Below, one piece after another: positions 22,401-35,799 of a DNA stretch of 64,000 nt (its first letter is position 1; every line of letters begins with the position of its first letter). The notes below the pieces were generated by a model. It saw only the letters and a list, made by a program, of their open reading frames with translations, ran no database searches and was not told the DNA's origin. The position numbers were made by a program, and so were the translations under genes. Location of the stretch: the NCBI GenBank assembly GCA_018398575.1, contig JAGTXZ010000020.1, positions 2,852,001 through 2,916,000 on the forward strand. Direction: 5' to 3'. The DNA comes from Ampelomyces quisqualis. Lineage: Eukaryota; Ascomycota; Dothideomycetes; Pleosporales; Phaeosphaeriaceae.

Positions 22401-25400
22401 ACATAATTTCTAGATTAAACTAGGCTGCAATAGCTATAGCAATCCTAAAAGACTTAGCTGCTAGTGTAGTAGCGTACATAGTAAGTAGAGAGTTCTTCTC
22501 CTAGAGATCTTCTCTTACTACAAGCCTAGCCTTATACTTTAGAAAGTAACTGTCTTAATTAAACTTGTATACCTAGACCTATTTTAATAGGATTAGTTGA
22601 TCCTTAGACTTATGCTTTAGAATCTCTTTCTAGGTACTTTTCTTATGTAGCTAATTAATTTCCTTAAGAGAGGCATCTAACAACAGGCTTTTTATTAGAT
22701 GTTAAAGTATCTACTTCTATATGTTAAGCAGCTTAGGTATGTTATCTCTATAAGCACGCTTCTTAACTGTTTAGTAATTCTAATTACTTAGCATTGCTGT
22801 TATAATTATAGCGTTTAGTGTTTTGTAACTAGAGCGCTCGTTCTAGGCTTCTATAAGGCCTAAGAGGAAAGTGTTCTTAAAATTGTGTTTCTAGTAATCT
22901 ATAAATAGATCTGCAATTAATATATTTATACTCTTACTCTTTATCTAATTATTATAATTCTTCTTGTAGCAAAGCAGCATGTATTAACTTAGTAGTTTAT
23001 TAATCTTAAGGGCTGCTTCTTACAGTTAACAACTTAATTATGTAGAAAGATTTGCTAATTCTACTTTGTCTAGGGCTCTAGAGTTACTGCTCTTAGGTTA
23101 AGTAGCAGGAGAGGAAAAGGCTAACTACCTATCCTGTTAGGAACCTATCTAATCCCTAGATACTAACAGGCTAGCTCTTTTAGAACCTAGCAATAGTTCT
23201 TAGCTGTTAGATCCTACGCGCTTAATAAGCTTAATACTAAATAACCTATCTAGTTCTAGAGTTGCCTCTAGCGTAACAAGCCTAGTATATTTACTTTAGT
23301 CTAAGAGGATTTCTAAATGCTTACTAGCTCTGCTAGCACTCCTCTTAGTTTCTGCTTCCTTTTTTTTATAATTATAAGATTAGCTAGTCTCTGTAATCCT
23401 TAGGATTAGATGCTTACCTCTAAGCTGCTGCTTAGTAACCTTAGTAATTTCCTAGCTTAGTTAATCCTGTAGAACAGGCAGGTTAATATCTTACCTAGAA
23501 TTATCTAGTTTACTAACGTGTAAAATATCTACAATCTTAAGAGCCTGCTTTTTAGGCATCTTATCTTCTTAGTTACTAGAGTAGAATATAGATTTATTAA
23601 AGGTAACATCTCTTAATACAATTACTTAATTAATTAATAAGACCTATATATAATAGATATTAGAGGCTTAATAGCCTACTAGATATCTAATATAGCTACA
23701 AGGGTTAACTTTAAACTTTTGCTTGTTCTTACCTGCTGCTTAGTCGCGATTAAGGAGATACGCTCTACAGCTATAGGCATAAATACTACTCTAATTTAGG
23801 CGTAGATTAGCAGTCCTGTGCCTAGTAATTGCTGGCTTGTACTATTAAAAATATTACCTAAACTAGGCGTGCAGGACCTTATTTAGGGATCAAAAACTAT
23901 AGATTTTTAATAGGCTTATACTGTATAAGTAGGCAGCCGCATCTATAATATATAGCTAGAGCTTAGTTAGAAGATTTATACCTGTGCGCATCTTAATTAA
24001 TTTTGTAATTAGCTCTTAACCTGCCTACTTAGCTAATCTATTTGGCTAATACGTGTATAGTAGCAGGCGTAGTATTTTAATCCTCTCTTAATCTGCCTAC
24101 TTCTTATACTGTAAACGCTCTCTCTAAGGCAGAGTCGCAGTATTATTATCCTAATAGATTTCTATAATCTTTAGATTAAATTTGTTTCTAACCTAGGCTA
24201 TAAATTAGTAAATTACTCTTATAATCTTAATTAACGTCTTGTTATAAAAGTTATAGTTAAAAAGCTTGCCTAAGTAGTCCTTCTTAATAATTAAGGACTA
24301 TTCTTTATAAAGCATTTTAGTTAGCATGTTAAATAGATCCTAAGAGACTTAATAGAATAGTTGTAGTAATCTTTCTCTTGGCTGCTATAAGACTACTTAA
24401 GCTGCATAAGTAACTAAGCAGTCCTAACAATTAATCCTTTTAGTCCTATTTAACTTAACATTTTAGGCTAACTAGGCAAGAGACTAGAGTGCTCGCTAGC
24501 CTAGGTAGCCTAATCTTTTGTGCTATAGATCCTTGTTATTATCTCTTAAGTAATTAATGTCAGATTAATATAAGGTGTGCAGAATTAGTAGTTGTAGAAT
24601 ATAGCGTATAACCTAGTTATATTTAATAAACAAGAGGTTATAAGCCTTATAGAGCTTGTGTACAATAATGTTCTGCTTATATAATCTAAACTAAAGAGTG
24701 CTGTCTAATTTACTATGCTATATACCTACCTGCTTAAGCAGTGCTGCAGATATAATGTTTACATAAAAGCTATTAACAACTTTAACCTTTTTAAGCTTTA
24801 GGTTTCTTATGCATAGGCCTTCTAGACTATGTAGAACATTCTTAATTACTTAATTGCTATACCTAGTTACAGAAAGTAACTGTGTTCTAGCCTTAACTCT
24901 TTCTTTAGAGTAAGTAAGACTATACGTTCCTAGAATAAGGAGTAACTAATTATTAACAAGGTATACTGCACTAGCCCTATTATAAACAGTACTTCTTAAA
25001 AGTAAATAGGTTATAAACGTAGTTGTGTACACTCTAAAGTCTAGATTAGTAACATTAGGTTCTTAATTAAGAGTAGTTAGGTTAATTAATACTGCTATAA
25101 CATCTCCTAAGTATGTTACTACCTTAGTCCTAGAAGTTAACTAGTTAGCTGCAATAGGTAGCGTCTAACTAGCCTTCTTAATCTTATTATTAAGTAAGGC
25201 CTACTTAGAGGTATTAAGCTACTTAAGGACCTTTCTTTAGTTAAAATCAAAGATCTTAATTAGTACTTTTCTTAGTAAAGCTAATCTAGTAATTGTAGTC
25301 TTTAGTTAAAAACAATCTATTAGGTTCTATTTATACTTCTTATTGTTCTTGCAGAGGTAAGATTTTAGCTTAGAATTGTCTTTGCCTTTGTTTCTTAGAT

Positions 25401-26440
25401 CTAAGTTTTCTAAGTTTTTAATGTTCCTAAGAGTAGCAAAGGCTAAATAGGATTTTCCTTTAGTAACTAGGACTACTTGCTCTTAAAGCATTAGAGCAAA
25501 GATCTTAGCTAGATTATACATAGTTATAACAGGCTAACTAAGGGCTGCGTCTTTAATAATATCCTAACGCATTAATTAAGCCTAATCTGAGGTAATCTTA
25601 ACAGATAGAGTGTTAAGGAAGTTAGTAAGAGCAAGTTGTCTCTCTACCTCTATAACTTAAAACGCTTAAGCCTTGCTATAGATTACTTGCTATTTGTTAA
25701 ACTATTTATCTAGAGTAATTCTGCTATGCCTAGCTTTTTCTAGATAAGCTTAATACTGCTACCTAACTAGGTGCATAGTATTATTGTCTGTTAGAGCTAG
25801 GTTATACTTAAGAATCCTAATTAAGGCTTAGGGCGTTATTTCTAAAGAGTTAAGTATCTTAATTACCGCAGGTACTATAAGATCTTTAGCTACAGTTTAA
25901 CTAATCTATTTCTAGACGTTACTAAGTTTAGCTACTTACCTAGTCTATTTTAACATATTAACTTTGTATTAGCAAACGTCTTCTTTGTAACTAGTAGAGG
26001 CAAGTTTATAAGTAACTAGCTTTAGATTATATTAATCAAAAGCTTTATTGCAGATCTACGTGTCTAGATTAGTAGCTCTAGGCAGTAAAGCTAAGACTAG
26101 TTAACTTAGAGCAGCTAGAAGCTCTAGATATTTAGGTTCTTAGTTGTTAATTAGGAGCACTGTGTCGCTGTCTAGGTTAATCTAATCCTAGACTCCTTTG
26201 TTGCAAGCATAAAGCTAGAGTTAAGTAAACTAGTATAGCTAGTCTAACTAGCTAGTTAAGAGAACGTCTAGGCTAATCTTATTATTAGAATAGAAGTCTA
26301 TAATTAATAACTAGCTAATTAAGTAGAGAGTATTTGTAAAGAGTTTTAAGGAGTATTAGAGTAATTGTTAATCTAGGTAGTACCTTAGCAATACAAGGTG
26401 CGCAGGAGAAATTAATACTGCAGTCTTATAACGCTAGGCT
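19500..26440 (-). pseudogene. Family D copia gag-pol (RIP-degraded)
   Basis: Minus strand. The GAG-pre-integrase zinc module lies at about 24545-24400: HKRLGYLG.RAL.SLA, then INC.DC, the HHCC-type finger that precedes copia integrase. The copia RT box is at 22149-22120: YVNNILLIYY, from YVDD with Asp to Asn. Further on (about 21812-21783) comes DIAYAVLK, the conserved 'RPDIAYA' block after RT. Integrase before RT is the Ty1/copia order. Stops occur throughout at Gln/Trp codons. Exact frame ends cannot be set by eye. Confidence 0.8.
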
Positions 26441-26446
26441 TATAAC

Positions 26447-26565
26447 TATAAGAGCTAAGCAATACTATAGATTAAATTGTTATAAGTAAAAAGGATTCTG
26501 TTACTTGTTCTATACTATGTAAGAATAGATTAGATTAAATACACTAAGCTAAGAAACAGCTTAAT
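26447..26565 (-). repeat. Family D LTR, right copy, first part
   Basis: Matches the left LTR up to ...cagcttaat. There A2 inserted, duplicating TTAAT (26561-26565 and 33683-33687). The other part is at 33683-33786. Confidence 0.85.
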
Positions 26566-26864
26566 TGTAACAACGCAGGTAGGTACAGCTATTAGGATCA
26601 AATTAGATACGTATTAGAGGCATATAGGAGTGCGTGTTGTATCAGAGATTCTGGATTGGCTATATACCTATAGGTCTTGTACAGAAGGACAAGAGAAACT
26701 TGTCCTCTATCTATGCTATAGGCTTATATTTATAGTAGGCGTAGCAGCTAAGTTAGAGCGCTGTTAGAGCGCTTTTAGTTCTAATCTACTAGCTTCCTAC
26801 ATAATCTGTTACTAAGCCTTTATAAGGTATTAGATATAACATGTATTTGCATATGCTTGTTACA
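26566..26864 (-). repeat. Family A LTR (3' LTR of A2)
   Basis: Plus strand starts TGTAACAACGCAGG and ends ATGCTTGTTACA. Direct repeat of 33384-33682. Confidence 0.92.
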
Positions 26865-27061
26865 TTACCCCTCTTCTTAAAATTAATAGTCCCTATTAAT
26901 TAGGTCTATATTAGTGTTGTTTTAGATACCTCTCTAAATTGTTGTAAACTTACATTTACCTTAAGTTTATTTTAAGATAACGTAATGTAGCTGTTTGTTA
27001 TTGTTTTAATCTGCGCGCTAGCGCGTTTAAAGTTCTTAACTTTACCTTAAGCTTTTTAAGC

Positions 27062-27073
27062 ATATATATAAGG
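27062..27073 (+). promoter_or_regulatory. Candidate TATA box of the antisense gene in A2
   Basis: atatatataagg lies about 120 bases before the ATG at 27190. It is followed by a pyrimidine-rich leader (cttctctacactcttcctct), as fungal 5' leaders often are. Counterpart sequence occurs in A1 and A3. Inference only. Confidence 0.35.
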
Positions 27074-27189
27074 CTGGCCCTCTAGTATACTGCTTCTCTA
27101 CACTCTTCCTCTATACGTTTGTATACCTATAGCTATCTAACTGCTCTTCTAATTTAATTGTTAGCTAATTGTTTCTGCAGATATATATA

Positions 27190-27900
27190 ATGCCTATTTC
27201 TGTCTCTCCTAAAGCTTATCCCCTAGCCTATTAGGTTGTTTACCTGCAGGCTGCAAAGGCTTTTGCCTACAGCTATTTTAATATTAAGTTTAAATTCTAT
27301 TTAGACGTGTCTAAGAAGTGTACTTATTGCACACTCTTAAATAAGAAGTGTTGCCTAGTTCCCTTATATGTAGGCTAAAAGTATAATAGCCTCTCTAAGG
27401 CCCTTAACTACAGGTTTACTACCTTAAGTAGAGACAAGTCTAACAAAGTAGTGTTAGAGCAAGAGGCTGCTATTAAAGAGGCAGCGTTTTAGTTAGCTGC
27501 TGTTATGCAAGTAGGCACTACACAGGTAGCTAATATAAACAACGCTAACTTATTAGTTAGCGCTTATTACTAGAGAGAGAAGCTAGCTAAAGAGGTTAGA
27601 GCAATACCTAAGAAGGTTAGGTCGCTTAGAAGGAGTACAGCTAGGTTAACTAGTGTAGTTGCTTAGCTAGTAGATATTATAATAGCATTAAGGGCTAATT
27701 AGTTAGCAGAGCAGAAGACGGCGCAGGCAGTAACGTTTTAGGCAGCAGTAAAGTAGGAGGCGGGTACTCGCAGCAGGTAGGGCTAGAACAGAAGATAACT
27801 AGGTAGTACGTTAGTGTCTGTACCTAGGGATTTAGACAGTTAAGAACGTCCTACTAGTAGCAGCAACAGTCTACTATTAGATCTAATAAAAGAGTAAGAC
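27190..27900 (+). pseudogene. Antisense accessory gene of family A, Cys-motif protein
   Basis: An ATG-started frame of about 237 codons, opposite in direction to gag-pol, in the gap between pol and the 3' LTR. Breaks are RIP-type only (TAA/TAG at likely Gln/Trp). Content in order: a hydrophobic/aromatic start, FKFYLDVSKK, the Cys motif CTYCTLLNKKC (27319-27351, codons 44-54; C-x2-C-x6-C), a Lys/Glu-rich helical middle (EQEAAIKEAAF), a basic stretch (KKVRSLRRS), and Gln/Ala-rich text to the end. The motif resembles half of a fungal zinc cluster but the second half is not seen. The frame is also present at 8478-7870 and 45342-44730. Function unknown: possible DNA-binding or regulatory protein (inference). 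It is not a canonical Ty3 gene. Confidence 0.55.
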
Positions 27901-28349
27901 TCTTATTATTAATAGCTATTACCTACTAGTGTAGTAGTTGCAATATTAAGTTTAATTTTCTTAACATAATTGTCTTGTAATGCTGTAAGATCTTTAACTT
28001 CTTTTTCCTATGCTATAATCTACTTAGCTAACGCTTATAGAGGTTCTAGCTATTTTAGATAGTGTTTATAGAACGCTTACAATATATATAGGGCGCCTAT
28101 AAAGTTTAAGGCGTTATACTAGGTAGAGTTAGAGTTATAGCCTACCTATTTTACGCAATACTTTAGAATAGAGCAGTATAGCTTACTAGCCAGAATCTCT
28201 TTAACTTCCTATTCTTTAACGCCTTAAATTAGGATGCTAAATAAGTTTAGGCTTAGCTAACTAGGTAGAGGGTTGTTAAGGTCCTTGCAGAGGACGTCTA
28301 GAGCAAACACGTTATAGATCTTAGAACTTTTAGGTAGCTTTAGTTAAAA

Positions 28350-31300
28350 TAAATAGCTAAGTTGTTCTAGAACTTTAAAGAGGCCTTCCTACAATTTAGC
28401 GAGTTTGCGACTTAAGCAGGTAACAGATAGGTTTTAGGTTAAAAGGTAAACCTTATTACCTACTACCTAATTAATAGGTTAATAATATTTATTTACCTTA
28501 GCAGCTATCTATTTCTATGCTTTCTCTATATTATCTTTAGCTATACGCTAGGCTTTATATATGCAGGTAGCTAAGCTTAAGGCATTCTTAACATTTACAT
28601 CTTTGTGTTTCAAAGGGGATAATACCTAATCCTAGCTCTGTTGTAGTTTAGATCTAAACAAGAGCTAGTATAGCGCTATACTAATTGCAGAGTGCAGCAG
28701 CGTAGCTTAGGCTTAATTGATTATTAGCAAGAGGTTACTCTAGTTGTCCTAGTAATAGGATACAAAAGGCCTTAATTGTTAATTAATATACTTATTTATA
28801 ATCTTAGTTTGTCTATTAGTTTATTTATAGTAGGCTATAAAAAGCTTAAGTTACACGCCTAGGATCTTGCAGAACTTAGACTAGAATTAGGACACAAACT
28901 AGGGTCTGTAGTCAGACACTATACTTTTAGGCGTATAGCTAAATTAGTATACCTATTAGATAAACAAGTAAGCTATTTCTTAAGCGTTAATTATTTTGTA
29001 GTAAGGAATAGAAACAGCTTGCTTAGATAGGCAATTAATAACAACTATAATTTAATTATAGCTATAACAATCTATTAAGAATGTCTTAAAATCTATACAC
29101 AAATACTACATAGGCCTATTAGGAATTTGTAACAGATAGAGGAAACCTTAGGCTTAGAGCTGTCTTAGATAGGATCTTTAACAGAAAACGCAGTTTTGTA
29201 CATAGCGTTTGCATGTAGCCTCTATACCCCTCTAATAATATTACTAAGCCAGAAGCTAATACGTCTTTGTAGCGCTTAGGTAAGCAGTAGATACCTAATT
29301 GTAAGCCTTTCTAATTAGTTAAGTGTATAAAGAAAAGTCTCTAAGTACATATAGGCGTAAGTAATACAGCAGTAGTCCTTTTTAGATATAATACAGCTGT
29401 AATAGCGTAAGGTGTTCTTCCTTAAAGGAGCAGCAATTCTCTGCTAGCAGGGCTTTAATTAGTTCTAACAAGTTAAAATTTAAGGGGGCACTAATAGATT
29501 AAACTAAAATAGCTAAAACATTAATCTCTAGCTAGTTACAGACGTAGTTCTAAGCCAGTTTAGAGTTAACTAGAAGGCTTAGGCGTTTAAGTCCTAAAAG
29601 TACACAAGATCTGTTATCTTATTAGGCAGCCTTAACCTTACTAACGTCCTGTTCCCTTTAGCTTAGGATATTAGCTTACTTGTTAAGCTTACTAGGCGTA
29701 TACTTAATGCGGAAATTAAAAGAGGCAATAATCTCTGCCTATTATGCTTAACGTGCATTAAGAACCTTAGTAGTTATAAAGTATTTTAAGGAGTAGTAAT
29801 CTAAATACACCTAGATTTAACTCTGTATAGAGGTAAGTTTAGCTCTCTACTTCTTAAACGCTTTTAGGATAGCAAAAAGTTCCTTATTGTATATTTCCTA
29901 ATTAAGCTTAGCCTTAGATAAGGCGTAACTATAGAAGGCTATAGGATACTACTTGTTGTTAGAGTGCTTCTAAGAGAGTACTCCTGCTATTACTCTATCT
30001 AACGCGTTAGTTTCTAACTTTGTGTTATACTTAAGATAGAAATAAGATAGCGTAGGAATAGCTAGGAGTAAGGCTTTAATCTAATTAAAAGCCTATTAGT
30101 AGTCTATAGTCTAATCAAACAGTATAGCAGGACTTTAAAGCTTTATAATTAGTTTGGCTACACAAGAGAAATCCTTAATAAATTATTAATAGAAACTAGC
30201 AAAACTAAGAAATAACTTAACGCTAGTAACTATAGTAGGTTTAGCCTAGTTTTAGAGTACTTCTACCTTGTTAGAGTTAACTTTAGTGCCCTAGTTTATT
30301 AAAACGTAACCTAGATACTTTGTGCAAGTTATATAGAATTTACTCTTCTAAATGTCTACTTAGAGTCCTGCAGTACGTAGGCGCTCTAGAACCTTTTAGA
30401 CGTGTTTCTAATGTAAGTTTATATCCTTAGAGTAGATTAGGATATTATTAAGATACGTAATATAGAAATTGTTAAGATAATTAATTAGTACATTATTTAT
30501 ATAGCGTTAATACGTAGCTAGCCTATTGCACAAGCTAAAAGAGAGAACCTTACACTTATATATACTATAACAGGTCCAAAAGGTAGTATACTCTTTAGAG
30601 TTAAGATCTATACAAATTTTGTTAAAAGCAGCCTAGATATTAAACTTAGTAAAGATCTTAGCCTTAGAGGAGCGTAATAGCAGCTTATTAATGCAAGGGA
30701 TTAGATAGACGTTCTTGCGCGTAAGAGCGTTAATCTTCTAGTAGTCTATACAGATGCGTATATCTCTATTTAGTTTGCGTACACAAAGAATAGGTAAAGT
30801 AAAAGAACTTTAGCTAGCTTTAATAAAACCCTTCTAAAGGTATTTCTAGACGTAGGCCTTAGTAGCTTTAAGCTCCTCTTAGTTTTGCTTGTACAGGAGA
30901 CTAAACGCATTTAGTAATAGTTTTTTAAGAATAATCTTATAATTGTATAGATAATAAGAAGGCAATTAATTGGCTGCTAACTTGCTAAATATATCCTAAC
31001 ACTAGAAGTAACAGGCAGGTAATCTCTTATCTAATTGGCTTTAATTGTCTGCGTTGTCCTTAGAGGCAAGGATCCTGTTAATCTTATAGAGGCTTATTAT
31101 AAAGAACTTGTTCTAGAGCTTCTTTATAATAAAGTAAAATGTATTGGCGGAAATAAGAGCAATGCGGGTAGTTAGAGAGGGTTTAGACTCTAAGTGGTTT
31201 TGCTTAGTTAGGGTATAAGGGATCTCTAAGATTTTTTAGGCTAATAGGAGCTTCAAGCATCCCTTAATATAATAAATAGAAGAAGAGAAACAGTAAGGAC

Positions 31301-33370
31301 TGTTTCAGATATAATAGTCTTCTTTCTCCTATAGGGCGTTGCGTTATTACACATCAAGATAGATAGTAGCTAGCACTATAGCTTAATATAGAATAGTAGG
31401 AATAGAAGGTAAAGGATTATATAAACAGGGGTACTTAGATAGCCAAATAAACTATAACCTATCTATGTCTAATTAAATCTTAAATTGTCTTAACTATTAG
31501 AGGCTAAGTATACAATCCTAATACCTAAGATTAAGAATAAGGAATAAACAGTTTAAAATCTTTTAGCTATTAATATTTAAGTATAGTCAAATATATTAAG
31601 TAACTAAAGAAGTAATCTAATCCTTAAAGCTGCGTACCTAAACCTAGAAGGAGAGCTTTTAGATAGGTTGCTGCAAGGCTTTAGAAACAGATAAGACAAT
31701 TTATAAATTTAAAAATAGAAAACCTTAAGTACTAGTGTTAACAAGAGTATTAAGGCGTAAGCTAAGGCCTTAGTTGTAAAGAAGCGTAAGTATAAGAAAA
31801 TAGAGACTGTAAAACAAATAAGAAAGGTTAAGGTAAGATAGATTATAACAGCTTAGGCCTAGAGAGGAGTGTCTTCTTAGGCGCTTCTGTTTCCTATACA
31901 ATACACCTTCTAATCAGGTTGCTCTTAAGCATCTTTATACTTATCTACTTCTACAGCTTTAATCTAACGCACACAAGGCTTTATGTAGTTACTAGAGTAG
32001 TGTTCTAGCTTACTATAATTGTAATAACTACTAGAGGTCTTCTATTGTTCTAGCTTAGGAGTCTTTGTAAGAAGACGCACTATTATAGATTAATAGACTA
32101 GCGCAGAATTTGTTAGAGCGCTAGTAGTAGTAGTCTAATTTAGCTCTAAATTCTGTTGTAAGGCTAACCTGATTAGCAACCTAGCAGCAGCTAGTGTTAT
32201 ACTTAGTATAGGGTTGTTCTTCTACTCTATATTGTATATAGTAAGGTGTTCTACTATCTAATTAAATAAGTTCTTCTATTAGTGCCTAAATCCTAGGTTA
32301 GGGGCTTGCAACCCTAGCGTAATCTTAGTCTATAAGTAGTAAAACTACTCTAAAGAGGGTACTTGTCCCTTAACTGCAGAACTTAGAAACCTAGCTTTAA
32401 ACAAGGGGAACGTTTCCTCCTTAGTTATCTGCATTTAATTAAAAGCTGCTCAGCTTTTAGCTACCTTGTTACCTGTAATAAAGTAAGACTTAAGTAGCCT
32501 AATTATTTACTTAGCGTTCTAGAATTGCTCTTAATTAGTATCTAATAAATATTATAGCTTAAGATAGCTCTTAGCTAATCCTGTAGTATAGCCCTATACT
32601 AAGGCTATGCGTTGTCTTTTAGTCTAATAGTAATCTAAGTTAATCTCAAGTTAATCCTAGATAGAGGCCTGCTATTAGCAGAAGGTAGGATCTTTTCTAT
32701 TACTAAGATTGTCTATATTAGGCGTTTTCTTAGATTGTTAAAGTTAGCAAGAGCCTTTATAGTAATGTAAGTACTTAGATATAGAGCTATTAGATAAACA
32801 GTAGGGTGTAGAATTATTCTAGAGTAATTTAGTAGTAGGTAGGGGCTTGTCTAGTTCTATTAACAGAGTTAGTCCTTTCTTAAGGGAATTAATTTCTGCT
32901 AAAGCCTGTTTCAAATCTTGTTGTAATTAATTAACCTCTATTTAGGCAGGGGTTAGATTTAGTACAGCTCTAGGCTAAGAGAGTTCCTTAGTGTCTATCT
33001 TTTTTGCTTTAGCACTCTGTTGCTAGGTTGTTACAGTTAATACAAAGTTGTCTTAGGAGAAGGCTTCTAGAGTTAGTTCTTTAGGGGGAGTTATTAGCGT
33101 TGCCTCTAATACTCCTAGGTTATTAATAGTCTCTAAGTTTCTATTGTAGCGCCAAACGCGACTTTTACTAAAGTAATCCTAACTGTTATGTTAATAAGAA
33201 GATCTAAACCTAAAGGCTTTAGCTGTTAGAAGATCTAAGGGATCCTAACTGTGTTTAATAGATTTAAGGTTGCAAACAGATCTAATTCAGATAGAGTTCT
33301 AGACGTTTTAACGCAATCTTTTTAAAAGTAAATTGCAATATTATATAAATACTATTACTAGTAGGACAAA
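28350..33370 (-). pseudogene. Family A gag-pol in A2
   Basis: Minus-strand counterpart of 2330-7760. RT box YLNNILIYS at 30456-30430. The zinc knuckle near 32031-31990 has its cysteines turned to Tyr (TGT to TAT). Densely stopped by RIP. Confidence 0.8.
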
Positions 33371-33383
33371 GTTTCTTTTGTAA

Positions 33384-33682
33384 TGTAACAACGCAGGTAG
33401 GTACAGCTATTAGGATCAAATCAGATACGTATTAGAGGCATATAGGAGTGCGTGTTGTATTAGAGATTCTAGATTAGCTATACACCTATAGGTCTTGTAC
33501 AGAAGGACAAGAGAAACTTGTCCTCTATCTATGCTATAGGCTTATATTTATAGTAGGCGTAGCAGCTAAGTTAGAGCGCTGTTAGAGCGCTTTTAGTCCT
33601 AATCTGCTAGCTCTCTACATAATCTGTTACTAAGCCTTTATAAGGTATCAGATGTAACATATGTTTGCATGTGCTTGTTACA
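33384..33682 (-). repeat. Family A LTR (5' LTR of A2)
   Basis: Direct repeat of 26566-26864. Just right of the tail of gag, the bases preceding 33384 on the plus strand (gtttcttttgtaa) are the primer site in reverse, with one RIP change against the LTR block. Confidence 0.92.
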
Positions 33683-33786
33683 TTAATAAGTTAGTCTAGT
33701 CCTAAATAGATTCTATCTTATTAGTAACATGCTTGGTTATTACACGTAACAATTCTGTAATCTACTAATTTATATACTCTGTTACA
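33683..33786 (-). repeat. Family D LTR, right copy, second part
   Basis: Resumes the D LTR after A2 with the TTAAT duplication, ends CTCTGTTACA, and is followed by TATCT, the D target duplication. Confidence 0.85.
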
Positions 33787-33791
33787 TATCT

Positions 33792-34410
33792 AAATCTCTT
33801 TATATAAACGTTACTTAGCCTAAAGCCTAAAGCTACTATGTAAATAGTAAAAGAAATAAAGAAAATCTATAAAGAAATAGAAGAAAGAATATAATACGCT
33901 TAGATACAGAGTATCTTATCTATTAATAGAAAACAAAAAACAGTACCTTAGCTAAAAAGAGAGGATAAGGTTTATCTTTCTACTAAGAATCTATACATAA
34001 AATAACCTTACTTATCTCTAAGAACTAACTATAGAGCCTTAAATATTAGAGATATTCTCTTTACTTTATAGGCCTTAATAAGTATAAGTAGTATCTCTTA
34101 TAATATACTATACAAGAGACTCTATAGTACTTCTATTAACTTTCTATCTTTTTACAGTTATTAAGTTATAAATACTCTACTTCACCTAGGTATTTATAAA
34201 GATTATTCTATCTTAAAAGTCTTATTATATAGCACTTACGTATCTTATTCTTAGAATTACTCTATTCTTATTTTTAGATCTTACCTGTATTATAAGCTAA
34301 CCTTATAAATTTTAAATTATCTTTATAGATAAATATAGTTTATACTATAGTATTGTTAAGATATCTTTTATTAATTAATGTAAAGGTAACTACTTATCTA
34401 TTAATATTTG
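33792..34410 (+). pseudogene. Fragment of a Ty3-type integrase C-terminus in AT-rich flank
   Basis: Around 33950-34015 the plus strand reads LKREDKVYLSTKNLYIK.P. This matches the 'GDKVWLSTKNIRTKRP' block that ends fungal Ty3 integrases. No LTR or other domain is visible, so it is a scrap of a further element. The rest is AT-rich. The last bases (34406-34410, ATTTG) are the target duplication of A3. Confidence 0.5.
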
Positions 34411-34710
34411 TGTAACAAGCACATGCAAACACATGTTATATCTAATACCTTATAAAGGCTTAGTAACAGATTATGTAGAAGGCTAGTAGATTAGGACTAA
34501 TAGCGCTCCAACAGCGCTCTAACTTAGCTCCTACGCCTACTATAAATATAAGCCTATAGCATTAGATAGAGGATAAGTTTCTCTTATCCTCTTGTACAAG
34601 ACCTATAGGTATATAGCTAATCTAGAATCTCTAATACAACACGCACTTCTATATACCTCTAATATGTATCTAATTTAATCTTAATAGCTGTACCTACCTG
34701 CGTTATTATA
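34411..34710 (+). repeat. Family A LTR (5' LTR of A3)
   Basis: Starts TGTAACAAGCACATGC, ends GTTATTATA (RIP form of GTTGTTACA). The self-priming site follows at 34713-34724. Confidence 0.92.
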
Positions 34711-35492
34711 TTACAAGAGAAACTTTGTCCTGCTAGTAATAGCATTTAGATAATATTGCAAATTACTTTTAAAAAGATTATATTAAAACGCATAGAATAA
34801 CATCTAAATTAGATTTGTTTGCAACCTTAAATCTATTAAACACAGTTAGGATCCCTTAGATCTCTTAACAGCTAAAGCCTTTAGGTTTAGATCTTTTTAT
34901 TAATATAACAGTTAGGATTACTTTAGTAAAAGTTGTATTTAGCGCTACAATAGAAACTTAGAAACTATTAATAACTTAGGAGTATTAGAGGCAACGCTGA
35001 TAACTCCCCCTAAAGAACTAACCTTAAAAGCCTTCTTTTAAGACAACTCTGTATTAACTGTAACAACTTAGCAACAGAGTGCTAAAGCAAAAAAGATAGA
35101 CACTAAAGAACCTCTTTAGCCTAGAGCTAGACCTATACCTCTACCTAATCTTACTCTTGCCTAAATAGAGGTTAATTAATTATAACAAGAACTAAAACAG
35201 GTGTTAGCAGAGATTAATTCCTTTAAGGAAGGACTAACTTAGTTAATAGGACTAGATAAGCCTCTGCCTACTACTAAAACTTCCTAGAACTTCTCTACAC
35301 TTTACTATTTATCTAACAGCTCTACATCTAAGTACTTATATTGCTATAAAGGCTCTTACTAACTTTAACAATCTAAGAAAACGCCTAATATAAACAATCT
35401 TAGTAATAGAAAAGATCCTACCTTCTACTAATAGCAGGCCTTTATCTAGGATTAACTTAAAATTAACTTAGATTACTATTAGACTAAAAGAC

Positions 35493-35750
35493 TGTAACAG
35501 GCTGCCGCCTAGTTAGTCCTTAGTTACAGAAAAACCTTAGCTTACCAAACTAGAACACTAAAAAGGTTCCAAACTAGAACGCAAAAAATCCTCTAGGCCA
35601 GAACACCAAAAACAGTTCTAGACCAGAGCGCCTAAACCTTCTAGTCTAGACTGCCTTAGGACTATAAAAACCTTCTAAGTAGCAATTAGGATAGGTTACA
35701 AATTTACGTCTTTATTTCCTAGCATCTACTCTTAGAGTCTGCCCCTTATA
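35493..35750 (+). repeat. Family B 5' LTR
   Basis: TGTAACAGGCTGCCGCC ... GCCCCTTATA. Contains three to four tandem, diverged units of about 24 bp built on ctagaac...aaaaa (about 35550-35630). One unit is missing in the LTR at 914-1147. Confidence 0.9.
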
Positions 35751-35799
35751 ATTAAATTTGTTAAACCTAACTAGGCTAAAGGGCTATTAGTAACCTCTA

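Larger units (their letters stand above)
26566..33682 (-). mobile_element. Family A chromovirus, copy A2 (minus strand, nested in D)
   Basis: 7117 bp between TTAAT duplications, so the ends are exact. LTRs at 26566-26864 and 33384-33682, both 299 bp. gag and pol read on the minus strand: RT box at 30456-30430 (YLNNILIYS) and zinc knuckle near 32031-31990. The antisense accessory frame therefore reads on the plus strand (27190-27900). A polypurine tract AAGAAGAGGGGTAA (minus strand) touches the 3' LTR. This copy shows the accessory gene best because its ATG survives. Confidence 0.93.
19123..33786 (-). mobile_element. Family D Ty1/copia element, minus strand, interrupted by A2
   Basis: LTRs of about 218 bp: 19123-19340 on the left, and a right copy split into 26447-26565 and 33683-33786 by the A2 insertion. 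TATCT flanks both ends (19118-19122 and 33787-33791), a 5 bp target duplication. On the minus strand a polypurine tract (ctagggggtg) sits just before the 3' LTR at 19340. A candidate primer site, gttataagcc, follows the 5' LTR and could be a mutated initiator tRNA half-site. The internal region reads as copia pol on the minus strand. Confidence 0.85.
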